This document shows, in pieces, positions 7,545-15,485 of a stretch of 64,000 nucleotides of DNA. Where the stretch lies: assembly GCA_037190845.1 (NCBI GenBank), contig JBBCJI010000024.1:1-64000 (forward strand). The letters are read 5' to 3'. The stretch comes from JBEBVQ01 sp037190845 (GTDB lineage Bacteria; Bacteroidota; Bacteroidia; Chitinophagales; Chitinophagaceae). Each line of letters opens with the position of its first letter. Position 1 is the first letter of the stretch. The notes under the pieces are model-generated. The model was given only the letters and a program-made list of their open reading frames with translations, was not told the origin of the DNA and searched no databases. The translations under genes were made by a program, and so were the position numbers.

Positions 7545-8393
7545 TTATACGACGGCCGTTTGCTGCCGGTAGCGCACTTCCAGATTGTGTATTTCGATCA
7601 GGGGTTTCAGGAATGCTTCCAGATCATATACACACAACTGGCTGGCGGCGTCACACAGCGCTTTCTCCGGTTCCGGATGGGTTTCGATGAATACGCCGTC
7701 CACACCGGCGGCAACGCCTGCGCGGCTGAGCACCGGTAAAAATTCACGAGCGCCGCCTTTGGCGTCGGCACTGGGTATGCCGTATTTACGGATGGAGTGG
7801 GTGATGTCGAATACCACGGGGTAGCCGAGTTGCGCCATATGGTAAAAGCTCCGTGGGTCTACCACAAGATCATTATAGCCCATGGTATAGCCGCGTTCTG
7901 TCAGGATGATCTGGTCATTGCCGGAATCCACAACTTTACCAGCGGGGTGTTTCATGTTCTCCGGGGCGAGGAACTGGCCGTGCTTGATATTGACAACTTT
8001 TCCTGTTTTCGCAGCTGCAGTCAGCAGGCCGGACTGCATACAGAGGTAAGCGGGTATCTGGAGCACATCACAGACTTCGGCGGCTGGAGCTGCCTGGTCG
8101 GGGTAGTGAATGTCCGTCAACACCGGGAAGCCGAACTGGTCTTTGATTTTGCCCAGTATTTTGATCCCTTTATCGAGTCCGGGACCATCATAAAATTTGA
8201 GGCTGCTCCGGTTGTCTTTCTGGAAAGAAGATTTATAAATGACCGGGATATTAAGCCGTTCGCTTACTTCTTTCAGCGCTTCGGCGGTCTTCATCATAAT
8301 CGTTTCATCCTCAATGACACAGGGGCCGGAGATCAGAAATAATTCATCAGCCCCGCACCGGATATCACCTACTGCTACCTGTTTTAAGCTCAT
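7545..8393 (-). CDS. kdsA: Kdo 8-phosphate synthase
   Basis: Condenses phosphoenolpyruvate with arabinose 5-phosphate to make Kdo 8-phosphate in the cytoplasm. The 282-residue protein shows the family landmarks SGPCVIEDE (22-30), KSSFQKDNRSS, the NIKHGQFL stretch, DITHSIR, and FIETHPEPEKALCDAAS. Cys25 in GPC, together with the later His, Glu and Asp, marks the metal-dependent class, as opposed to the Asn-bearing metal-independent E. coli enzyme. It is the first gene of the operon, followed after 54 bases by the transaldolase-CBS gene. Its substrate requirement is the main reason to ask how arabinose 5-phosphate is made here. Confidence 0.95.
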   Translation of the reverse strand: MSLKQVAVGDIRCGADELFLISGPCVIEDETIMMKTAEALKEVSERLNIPVIYKSSFQKDNRSSLKFYDGPGLDKGIKILGKIKDQFGFPVLTDIHYPDQAAPAAEVCDVLQIPAYLCMQSGLLTAAAKTGKVVNIKHGQFLAPENMKHPAGKVVDSGNDQIILTERGYTMGYNDLVVDPRSFYHMAQLGYPVVFDITHSIRKYGIPSADAKGGAREFLPVLSRAGVAAGVDGVFIETHPEPEKALCDAASQLCVYDLEAFLKPLIEIHNLEVRYRQQTAVV

Positions 8394-8411
8394 GCACTGT
8401 GGTTATAAATG

Positions 8412-8419
8412 CAAAAATA
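8412..8419 (-). promoter_or_regulatory. Candidate -7 element for the kdsA operon
   Basis: Read leftwards this is TATTTTTG, matching the Bacteroidota -7 consensus TAnnTTTG, 18 bases upstream of the kdsA ATG. No convincing -33 TTG was found at the usual distance, so support is partial. Confidence 0.4.
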
Positions 8420-8513
8420 CACTTAAAACACGAGTGATGGTATTGATGTATTGTGAAAGTTGTTTTGAATAATGGCGACGAATGATGTTGATAATTAATT
8501 CATTTACATAGCT

Positions 8514-8662
8514 TTCCCGGCTGTTAGCGCAGCATACCCGGGAACACAGATAAAGCGGGATTTGCAATCCCGCTCCAAAAACAATAAGTCGACTTCTTTT
8601 TCCCCGGAGTTGTAAACCCCGGTTTATTTGTATTCCCTGATGCCCTTCGGAACATCAGGGAA
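8514..8662. repeat. REP-like palindrome cluster, second copy
   Basis: Contains TTCCCGG/CCCGGGAA (8514-8544), AGCGGGATTTGCAATCCCGCT (8554-8574), a CCCCGGAG/TTGTAAACCCCGG unit near 8602-8622, and TTCCCTGATG/CATCAGGGAA (8633-8662). The last unit recurs with one change at 9596-9625 and in variant form at 2835-2862. It fills the 285-base gap between the kdsA promoter and the VOC genes. Confidence 0.75.
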
Positions 8663-8678
8663 AGTGTACAAGCATAGA

Positions 8679-9053
8679 TTAGTTTTTTAGGGCTTCCCGT
8701 TCTACAAAAATGAGCCTGTTGCCGAATGGGTCGTTTACGGTCATTTCAAGTGCCCGTTGATCATAGAAAGGTGTATGGATTCCCGGACGATTGTACTTGT
8801 ACGCCTGATTGAGGAGTGCCTGATGGTAATCATTCAGATCGGGGAAATGATCTATGAAGATGCATGCGCCCGGGGAACCATCGCCATGATGTTCGCTCAG
8901 GTGAAGTGTAATGTCTCCCCGGGAGATCTGCAGGTACACCGGGGTTTCAGGAGGTTGATGTTCCCAGTCAATTTTAAAGCCCAGCCATCGGATGTAAAAT
9001 TCGTGCGCTTTGTCGTAATCAAATATTCTGAGGATGGGTATTACTTTCGCCAT
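8679..9053 (-). CDS. Glyoxalase/bleomycin-resistance (VOC) family protein
   Basis: A 124-residue VOC-fold protein. It starts MAKVIPILRIFDYDKAHEFY, the first beta-alpha unit of the family, and ends in the characteristic DPFGNRLIFVER strand. His and Glu positions typical of metal-binding VOC sites are present (LHLSEHH near residue 58). The start at 9053 is chosen because the domain begins there; an upstream in-frame extension lies inside the neighbouring VOC gene. It follows that gene by 22 bases on the same strand. The substrate is unknown; such proteins bind or modify small toxic molecules, but resistance is not shown. Confidence 0.75.
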   Translation of the reverse strand: MAKVIPILRIFDYDKAHEFYIRWLGFKIDWEHQPPETPVYLQISRGDITLHLSEHHGDGSPGACIFIDHFPDLNDYHQALLNQAYKYNRPGIHTPFYDQRALEMTVNDPFGNRLIFVEREALKN

Positions 9054-9075
9054 TGATTTTTTGTGTGTTTTTATC

Positions 9076-9462
9076 TTAACGTTTTGTGCCAACCGACCAC
9101 ACATTACCCGCAAAGTCTTTGAATGTAGCCCGCCGGTCCGGATCATTGGCGCTGTCTTTGGGGGCTGCTATAATTTCACAGCCGGCTTGAACTGCTTTTT
9201 GGAATGTCTGATCTGCATCCGGCACATACACATGCATTACAATGGGGACAGGCGGATATTGATCTGTAGCATCTGCTATCATGATCACGGAATCGTCAAT
9301 CTGCATTTCTGCATGCATGATCTTTCCGTCGGGTCGTTCGTATCGCCTTAATTCTCTGCCGTCAAAAACGATCACTATCAGCGCCATAAATTTCGCTGCA
9401 TCGTTTACGATAAAATACGGCGAGGCGGAGTTGTATCCTGCAGGTTTGAATGTCTTGTTCAT
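9076..9462 (-). CDS. VOC family protein, PhnB-like
   Basis: A 128-residue VOC-fold protein of the PhnB-like type. It has a YFIVNDAAKFMALIV first unit, HAEMQIDDSVIMIAD in the middle, HVYVPDADQTFQKAVQAGCEI as second-half repeat, and a DFAGNVWSVGT ending. It heads a two-gene unit with the other VOC gene. The substrate is unknown. The start is the first Met of the domain. Confidence 0.75.
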   Translation of the reverse strand: MNKTFKPAGYNSASPYFIVNDAAKFMALIVIVFDGRELRRYERPDGKIMHAEMQIDDSVIMIADATDQYPPVPIVMHVYVPDADQTFQKAVQAGCEIIAAPKDSANDPDRRATFKDFAGNVWSVGTKR

Positions 9463-9540
9463 AATGTATCGGAGCGTGTAAGCTGAAATTCAGATCATGA
9501 TAATGTCTATAAATATAGTGAAACGATTTAAATGTCGTTA

Positions 9541-9625
9541 CAGCGGATTTAAATCCGCTGTAACGACCGGGTTTACAAAACCCGGTTTATCTGTATTCCC
9601 TGATGCCCTTCGGAACAGCAGGGAA
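9541..9625. repeat. REP-like palindrome cluster, third copy
   Basis: CAGCGGATTTAAATCCGCTG (9541-9560), ACCGGGTTT/AAAACCCGGT (9566-9586) and TTCCCTGATG/CAGCAGGGAA (9596-9625). Not only the stems but also the flanking GGTTTAT-TGTATTCCCTGATGC order matches 8622-8662, so two clusters less than 1 kb apart bracket the VOC gene pair. Confidence 0.75.
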
Positions 9626-9640
9626 AGCTTCAAACCATAG

Positions 9641-10846
9641 CTACCGCCTGAACCGGAAGTGCCGATCCAGCGGATGCTTTTCTCCTTTTAGCATGGCGGC
9701 GACCATATCCATACCGACAACGGAGAAGGTGATGCCGTTGCCGCCAAACCCCAGCACAAAATAACTGTTGGGGAAATCCGGATGTTTGCCGATGTAGGGC
9801 AACCCGTCTTTGGTCTCTCCAAAAGTTCCAGCCCAGACAAAGTCCGTATTAAAATCATAATCAGGCAATATCCTGCCTAATTGTTTTTCTAATTTTATAC
9901 TTTTTTTATAGAGCAAGGCATCCCGTTTTGCAGCATTTACAAAATCCTCATCTTCACCGCCAATCAGCAGGCGGTTGTCGTCGGTGGTTCTCATGTAGAT
10001 GTAGGGATCTGCTGTGCTCCAGAAAAGTGTGTCGTTAAGATGGCTATGATCTTCTCCGGATTGCTCCCCCACAACGGCATAGGTCGAAAGCAGTTTTACA
10101 AATTTGTCTTTAATGATTTCGGTGCTCTCGAATCCGTTACAGTAGATGATCTTTTTTGCTTTTATGGTATGCCCGTTTTCAGTCGTTACAGTGACGCCAT
10201 TGCGTTTGTAATGTACGTTCCTGATCTCTGTCTTGTCATAGATTGACAAACCTTTTTTATAGTTGAATGCCAGGATGTCGTGCGCCAACTGAAACGCATC
10301 TACGTTGCCGCCCTGTTGGGAGAGAATACCGCCAAAGGTGTTCTCAAGGCCGTATTTCTTTTGTATCGCCGGAGCGTCCAGCCATTTTACGGGAAAGCCA
10401 TATTTTTCTCTTGCTTCAAATTCCTGCTTCAGCCATGATACGTCCTTTTTGTAAGCAGCAAAATAAAGCGATTCCTTTTTCCTGAATCCACAGTCCGATT
10501 TTACTTTTTTTGCAATCTTTCCTAAATCATCAATAGACGCATAACAGGCACGATAGCTGGCAACAGCACCTTCTTCCCCGATCTTTTCGATTAACTCATA
10601 CAGCGGTACATCAATCTCATATTGCAGCATGGACGTCGTTGCGGATGTGCTGCCATGCGCTATTTCTCTCCGGTCGATGACCATTGTTTTGTAACCCTCT
10701 TCCATACACCTGTGTGCAATCAGGCTGCCGGTAATGCCGCCGCCAATTATCAGTATCTCGGTCGTCGCATTTTCTTTCAGAGAGGGATAGGAATGGATGA
10801 TCCCGTTTTTGACCAGCCAGAACGGCTCGCTTGATTTTAGCTTCAT
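9641..10846 (-). CDS. FAD-dependent oxidoreductase (DadA/glycine-oxidase-like)
   Basis: A 401-residue DAO-type flavoprotein. The dinucleotide-binding EILIIGGGITGSLIAHRC lies at about residues 30-47, VIDRREIAHGSTSATTSM continues the FAD site, and FVLGFGGNGITFS near the C-terminus is the second FAD contact typical of the family. Members oxidise amines or amino acids; the substrate here is not deducible. The mid-region WAGTFGETKDGLPYIG is the usual late motif of stand-alone DadA-like proteins. No signal peptide is seen. It stands alone between a REP cluster and a divergent membrane-protein gene. Confidence 0.85.
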   Translation of the reverse strand: MKLKSSEPFWLVKNGIIHSYPSLKENATTEILIIGGGITGSLIAHRCMEEGYKTMVIDRREIAHGSTSATTSMLQYEIDVPLYELIEKIGEEGAVASYRACYASIDDLGKIAKKVKSDCGFRKKESLYFAAYKKDVSWLKQEFEAREKYGFPVKWLDAPAIQKKYGLENTFGGILSQQGGNVDAFQLAHDILAFNYKKGLSIYDKTEIRNVHYKRNGVTVTTENGHTIKAKKIIYCNGFESTEIIKDKFVKLLSTYAVVGEQSGEDHSHLNDTLFWSTADPYIYMRTTDDNRLLIGGEDEDFVNAAKRDALLYKKSIKLEKQLGRILPDYDFNTDFVWAGTFGETKDGLPYIGKHPDFPNSYFVLGFGGNGITFSVVGMDMVAAMLKGEKHPLDRHFRFRR

Positions 10847-10954
10847 ATGCCTGCTGCTTTGATTAAAAATACGATTTATAAATTTAGCGTCTGTTTAAAT
10901 TAATGCTGTAGTTCTGCCATGATGTGACGGAAAGACCTTTCGCACAGGTTTTAC

Positions 10955-10962
10955 TACATTTG
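10955..10962 (+). promoter_or_regulatory. Candidate -7 element for the DUF1624 gene
   Basis: TACATTTG, a match to TAnnTTTG, lies 24 bases before the ATG at 10987. No -33 TTG is found at the expected distance. Confidence 0.35.
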
Positions 10963-10986
10963 AATTTCAATATTTATACCGGATAA

Positions 10987-12171
10987 ATGGAGCTTGAGAC
11001 AACATCGCTAACTAAAAACAGGGTAGCATCTATAGACCTGTTAAAAGGATTGGTAATGGTGGTCATGGCCCTTGATCATACGAGGGATTATTTTCATGAA
11101 GCTGCATTCCTGTTTAGCCCCACCGATCCGGAACGAACCACGCTTTCCATATTTTTTACAAGGTGGATCACTCATTTCTGCGCACCTGCCTTCAGCCTGC
11201 TTGCGGGTATGTCTGCCTTTATGGTGGGATTGAGGAAATCGAAAGCTGAGCTGTCCGGTTTTTTGTTCAAACGCGGTATCTGGCTTGTTTTTGTTGAGTT
11301 GTTCATCGTCACTTTCGGTTGGCATTTCGATATTCAGTTTAATAATTTCGTACTGCAGACGATATGGTCTCTGGGCATAAGTATGATCGTGCTCGCTGGT
11401 TTGATATATATGCCGATAAAGATGATACTCGCTTTTAGCTGTCTTCTGATATTTGGTCATAACCTGCTTGATAATGTTCATTTTGGAGATAATCTGCTAT
11501 GGTCTGTCCTGCATGAGAGCAACAGCTTCAAGATTGCCGGCGGACGGAACCTGGTCGTGGTTTATCCGCTTATTCCATGGATAGGGGTAATGTCGTTGGG
11601 GTATTGTCTGGGTACGCTTTATGAACGATCGTATGATGCGGTTAAGCGAAGAAAGATCCTGAACATCACCGGTATGGGCGCGCTTTTGTTTTTCGTGATA
11701 TTGCTTGTAATCAATAAATATGGTGATCCCATGCCCTGGGTTTGGTACGACAACGCATCGCAAACATTCATGTCCATGTTCAATATGACGAAGTACCCGC
11801 CATCACTGTTATACTTATTGATAACACTGGGGTTGTCCCTTCTTTTCCTGGCGCATTCAGAAGGATTTAAAGGAAAATGGGTGGCATTCTTTTGCACTTT
11901 CGGCAGAGTTCCTTTTTTCTATTATATACTGCACATTTATGTGGTTCATTTGCTCGCGTTAGTCGTAGCCGGGTTGGCCGGACTGGGCTGGGACGCGCTG
12001 TTGCTGCCATCGTTTTCGAATATGGAGCCTGCGCTAAAGGTCTATGGCATCGGATTGTGGGGCGTATATCTCGTCTGGATTATTGTGGTGGCGGTGCTTT
12101 ATCCGTTATGCAAACGGTTTGATCGCTATAAGCAGGGTCATAAAGAAAACTGGTGGGTAAGTTATTTGTAA
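10987..12171 (+). CDS. DUF1624 / HGSNAT-like multi-pass membrane protein
   Basis: A 394-residue polytopic membrane protein with about ten hydrophobic segments. The opening RVASIDLLKGLVMVVMALDHTRDYFHE, with a conserved Asp-His pair in the first segment, is the hallmark of the DUF1624 group, related to heparan-alpha-glucosaminide acetyltransferases and acyltransferase-3 proteins. Members are thought to move acyl groups across the inner membrane; no substrate can be read from the sequence. It ends 6 bases before the convergent TonB receptor gene, with no clear terminator between. Confidence 0.8.
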   Translation: MELETTSLTKNRVASIDLLKGLVMVVMALDHTRDYFHEAAFLFSPTDPERTTLSIFFTRWITHFCAPAFSLLAGMSAFMVGLRKSKAELSGFLFKRGIWLVFVELFIVTFGWHFDIQFNNFVLQTIWSLGISMIVLAGLIYMPIKMILAFSCLLIFGHNLLDNVHFGDNLLWSVLHESNSFKIAGGRNLVVVYPLIPWIGVMSLGYCLGTLYERSYDAVKRRKILNITGMGALLFFVILLVINKYGDPMPWVWYDNASQTFMSMFNMTKYPPSLLYLLITLGLSLLFLAHSEGFKGKWVAFFCTFGRVPFFYYILHIYVVHLLALVVAGLAGLGWDALLLPSFSNMEPALKVYGIGLWGVYLVWIIVVAVLYPLCKRFDRYKQGHKENWWVSYL

Positions 12172-12177
12172 TTGAAT

Positions 12178-14583
12178 CTACTTCCCGAAGCCAAAATCCA
12201 CCCGGTAATAAAACAACGGGAGAAATCCCAGCTGATAAGTCCGGTAAAAAGGATCCTTGCCCTGGTCGGCGAGATCAGGACTATACGTTAACGCCATGAT
12301 GTTCTTTGTGTTCAGAATATTCACCAGGTCAACGGCTATCTCATGCGTCAGCCGCTGGCTATTGATCCTTATGCCGAGCTTTAGGTCGGCACGGAAGTAA
12401 TGCGGAAACTGGCGGGTATTCCGCAGACTGTCGAGCGGAATGAAATCGCCATAAGCATGAGATGCGGCTGCATCGGGTGGAGAATAGCGCCGCCCTCCGG
12501 CATAGGTGATCTTGGCGCCGGTAATGAGTGTGCTGTTCTTTCCCAGCTTCTTTTCATATCCGCCGAGCAGGTTCAGGGCAAACCGGCCGTTATAATCGGT
12601 ATTCCGGTAAATGCCGTCATTGCCGCGTGCCTTACTTTCATAGAGCGCGCCGGTGAATAACAGATAATATCCCTGCCGGAAAGATCGTGATATGGTCAAT
12701 TCCAGTCCATAATTATATCCGGTGCCTTTGTTGTGCAGGGTGTCGGGGAAAATTCTTTCAAAGGCATTTCCCTGATTGATGGATGAATAGGAAGATCCCG
12801 TGCGATGCTCGATCGGTACATTGAAGAGATATTGGTAATAGGCTTCTGTACGTATGGTGAAGTCCTTGCCCAGCGAACGCCCGTAGCCGGTGACGAAGTG
12901 GTGGCTCCTGGAGAATTCAAGGTTGTAATTATGCATCTGTGTGGATGTGTTTTGCGGCAGATGGCTGAAATACTGGTATAATGGTTGTGTCTGGCTGTGT
13001 AGTCCATAGCCCAGTGAAAAGACGCCAACGGAACCGGGCTGCCATTGCAAGCCTGCACGAGGTTCGAGTGCGTGGGTGTTATTGTGGCTGAGGTATTGCC
13101 CGTGCAGTCCGGCCGTAATGGTAATGGTAGAGACAGGAATGAATTTGTATTGGATGTATGCCTGTGACAGGTTGGTTTGTCCCCGGTATCCGGAGCGGTA
13201 CTGCCAGGCCTGCAGGGTAGGTGGGTATTGCCGGCTGCTGTCGGAGAAATCCAGGTGGTAGAGATCATTGATCAGCCCGACACGGATCACATGGCCTGCG
13301 GCAATCCTCCGGTTGAGATACCAGTGCGCCGTGGTGGTGCGGGTGGTAAAAGCATATCCGAGGATGTGTTTTAGAGAGTCTACCTGCCAGTCTGCATTCC
13401 GGAATACTTTTTCGTGCTCGGCGGTGGTATAGTGGCCGGTAAGGCCAATCGTGAACTTTGAATAGGTTTTACTGTTGAATGTATGACTATAGGACGCTCC
13501 TACGACGCCTGCATTAGACCGGAAATACTGATCCCGGTCGGATTCTCCGTATATCTCTCCGGAAGCATCTTCCAGGTTGCTTACGATCAGGTCTATATTG
13601 CTCAAGCCGCCAATGCCGAACAGGTCAATGTTCCCCTTTTTGCCAACAGGGAAATGGAGTTTGAAGGCCGCATCCTGGTAGTTGGGGACGGAGCTTGTGC
13701 CGAGTCTGATATTTAATCCCTGGAAGAGCTGCAGTGTGGAATACCGGTACGTGACCAGGAATGAAGAACCGTTTTTGCGCGATATGGGTCCTTCTGCCGC
13801 CAGCTCAGTACCGAGCAGCCCCAGTTGGGCGGTGAACTCATATTTGTCTGCATTGCCGTTGCGCATCTTTAGATCGAAGGCACCTGCTACGGCATTACCG
13901 TATTCTGCCGGGAAGGCGCCGGTCAGGAAAATACTGCTGCCCAGTGTTTTGTTATTCAGCATGCTGACGGGCCCGCCCGTAGTGCCTGCAACGGCGAAGT
14001 GATTGGGGTTGGGGATGTTGATGTCTTCCAGCCGCCAGAGCAGTCCCTGAGGGGAATTGCCGCGTATGATGATGTCATTTCTCGAATCGTCGGCTCCCTG
14101 TACACCTGCAAAGTTGGATGCCATACGGGCTGGATCGGCACGGCTGCCGGCATAGCGTTCGGTTTCCTGTATGTCAAATGTTTTCGCACTGACGACCGCC
14201 ATCTCGTGTACGTTCTGCTTCCGGCCGGTAACAACTACCTCCTGCATGAAGCCTGTTTCTTCCATCTGTATGTTCAATACAACCTCTTTGGCGGATGTGA
14301 CCAGTATCTCATACAGCGTCTGCCGCTGATAACCTGTGCGGGAAATGTATAAGATGTATTTCCCGACCGGTACTTCGGTGATCTGAAAGCGTCCTGCGGT
14401 GTCCGTTGTTGCCTGCAGTTGCCCCCGCTGATCTGTAATGGTCACCCCTTCAAGCGGATAATGGGTGTCTTTGTCTGTTACCATCCCGGTGATCCGCTGG
14501 CTGTGCTGTGCCATAGCCGGTACGGATAATAAGGTTGCGCATATCCATAAGATCAGATGAAGGCGCTTGTAATAAAAGGTCAT
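12178..14583 (-). CDS. TonB-dependent receptor with carboxypeptidase-like N-terminal domain
   Basis: An 801-residue outer-membrane receptor. A signal peptide ends at about residue 25 (SVPAMAQ). Residues about 29-110 form the carboxypeptidase-regulatory-like beta domain (ITGMVTDKDTHYPLEGVTI). EVVVTGRK at about 115-122 leads into the plug, with NDIIIRGNSPQG and later AEYGNAVAGAF. The rest is the 22-strand barrel, ending YRVDFGFGK. No SusD-like partner is adjacent, so it is not an obvious polysaccharide-utilisation receptor. The ligand is unknown. It is divergent from the 14688 gene with a 104-base gap. Confidence 0.9.
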   Translation of the reverse strand: MTFYYKRLHLILWICATLLSVPAMAQHSQRITGMVTDKDTHYPLEGVTITDQRGQLQATTDTAGRFQITEVPVGKYILYISRTGYQRQTLYEILVTSAKEVVLNIQMEETGFMQEVVVTGRKQNVHEMAVVSAKTFDIQETERYAGSRADPARMASNFAGVQGADDSRNDIIIRGNSPQGLLWRLEDINIPNPNHFAVAGTTGGPVSMLNNKTLGSSIFLTGAFPAEYGNAVAGAFDLKMRNGNADKYEFTAQLGLLGTELAAEGPISRKNGSSFLVTYRYSTLQLFQGLNIRLGTSSVPNYQDAAFKLHFPVGKKGNIDLFGIGGLSNIDLIVSNLEDASGEIYGESDRDQYFRSNAGVVGASYSHTFNSKTYSKFTIGLTGHYTTAEHEKVFRNADWQVDSLKHILGYAFTTRTTTAHWYLNRRIAAGHVIRVGLINDLYHLDFSDSSRQYPPTLQAWQYRSGYRGQTNLSQAYIQYKFIPVSTITITAGLHGQYLSHNNTHALEPRAGLQWQPGSVGVFSLGYGLHSQTQPLYQYFSHLPQNTSTQMHNYNLEFSRSHHFVTGYGRSLGKDFTIRTEAYYQYLFNVPIEHRTGSSYSSINQGNAFERIFPDTLHNKGTGYNYGLELTISRSFRQGYYLLFTGALYESKARGNDGIYRNTDYNGRFALNLLGGYEKKLGKNSTLITGAKITYAGGRRYSPPDAAASHAYGDFIPLDSLRNTRQFPHYFRADLKLGIRINSQRLTHEIAVDLVNILNTKNIMALTYSPDLADQGKDPFYRTYQLGFLPLFYYRVDFGFGK

Positions 14584-14687
14584 GAAACCCGGTATTTTCC
14601 GTGTAAAGTATAAATTTTGTCAATTGTTTTACATGTTTTGTTTTGCCGGGATCGGTATTTTTCTTATTTTACGATAAATGACTGGCT

Positions 14688-15401
14688 ATGATGAGGTTGA
14701 GCGAAACCTGGTTTGCAGAAGGCTATATTGATTTTGAGCTGCAGAAATACCGCCTCCTGGCTTATCTGAAAGAGGTAAACCAATGCTTTAGCGAGGCGAA
14801 GCTCTACCCTCAGTTGTCAGATGTAATCTTTCACTACAATAATCTTGTGTCTTTCAGAGATCATAAAAAGCTGATTCAGGAACAGTTCCCGCGCAGGCTG
14901 GACAGACTGGATGCAGAAAAGCTGGAACTGGTGTACCGGCGAATGCTGGAAGATAGCGAGATCATGCAGGAAATGGAAGACATTACCAGCTATGCGATCG
15001 GTCAGATGAAGGAAACCATAGACAGCGGCACGGAGATTTACGAACATGTGGAGCAGCATCTGCGGATAGACCCGGTGGGGATCCTGCCATTGTACCGCCG
15101 GGAAGGATATGTGCTATTGCGTTACGGCAATCATAGCGAGGTGCGTGCTTACCGGTATACCGTTACCCTCTTTGAGCATCAGTTTGCCCGGTATAAAGGA
15201 TTGAAGATGGGGTATTTCGACAGTTGGCAGAATAGCATTGCAGATACCTATGAAATGATCAAGCGGGAGCTCATACGCCGGCAGCCGGAATTACCCAACC
15301 CCGCAGTGTATGCAGTGGAGTCGGAGATGATATTCCCGGTGGATGAAACGTTGCTGCCCGTGACCCGCAGATTGCTGGTACGTTATATTCAGGCAGATTA
15401 A
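14688..15401 (+). CDS. Conserved-looking hypothetical protein, 237 aa
   Basis: I do not recognise this family. The protein is soluble, mostly alpha-helical in character up to about residue 120 (many Glu, Lys and Leu, e.g. DRLDAEKLELVYRRMLEDSE), then more beta-like (YRREGYVLLRYGNHSEVRAYRYTVTLFEH). No signal, membrane segment or cysteine motif is seen. It starts ATG 14688 with a second Met directly after. It is divergent from the TonB receptor and 84 bases upstream of the GT-C/TPR gene on the same strand, so co-transcription with that gene is possible. Confidence 0.65.
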   Translation: MMRLSETWFAEGYIDFELQKYRLLAYLKEVNQCFSEAKLYPQLSDVIFHYNNLVSFRDHKKLIQEQFPRRLDRLDAEKLELVYRRMLEDSEIMQEMEDITSYAIGQMKETIDSGTEIYEHVEQHLRIDPVGILPLYRREGYVLLRYGNHSEVRAYRYTVTLFEHQFARYKGLKMGYFDSWQNSIADTYEMIKRELIRRQPELPNPAVYAVESEMIFPVDETLLPVTRRLLVRYIQAD

Positions 15402-15433
15402 ACACACTGACTGTGGCACGATAAGGAAATTGA

Positions 15434-15482
15434 CAATTGAAAATGTATTAATTTTCAATTTTCAACCTTCCATTTTCAATTG
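15434..15482. repeat. AT-rich inverted repeat before the GT-C gene
   Basis: CAATTGAAAATG (15434-15445) and CATTTTCAATTG (15471-15482) form a perfect 12-base inverted repeat with 25 bases between, ending 3 bases before the ATG at 15486. A further AATTTTCAATTTTCAA run lies between. A hairpin here could affect translation of the downstream gene, or it may simply be a dispersed spacer repeat. Confidence 0.6.
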
Positions 15483-15485
15483 CTT

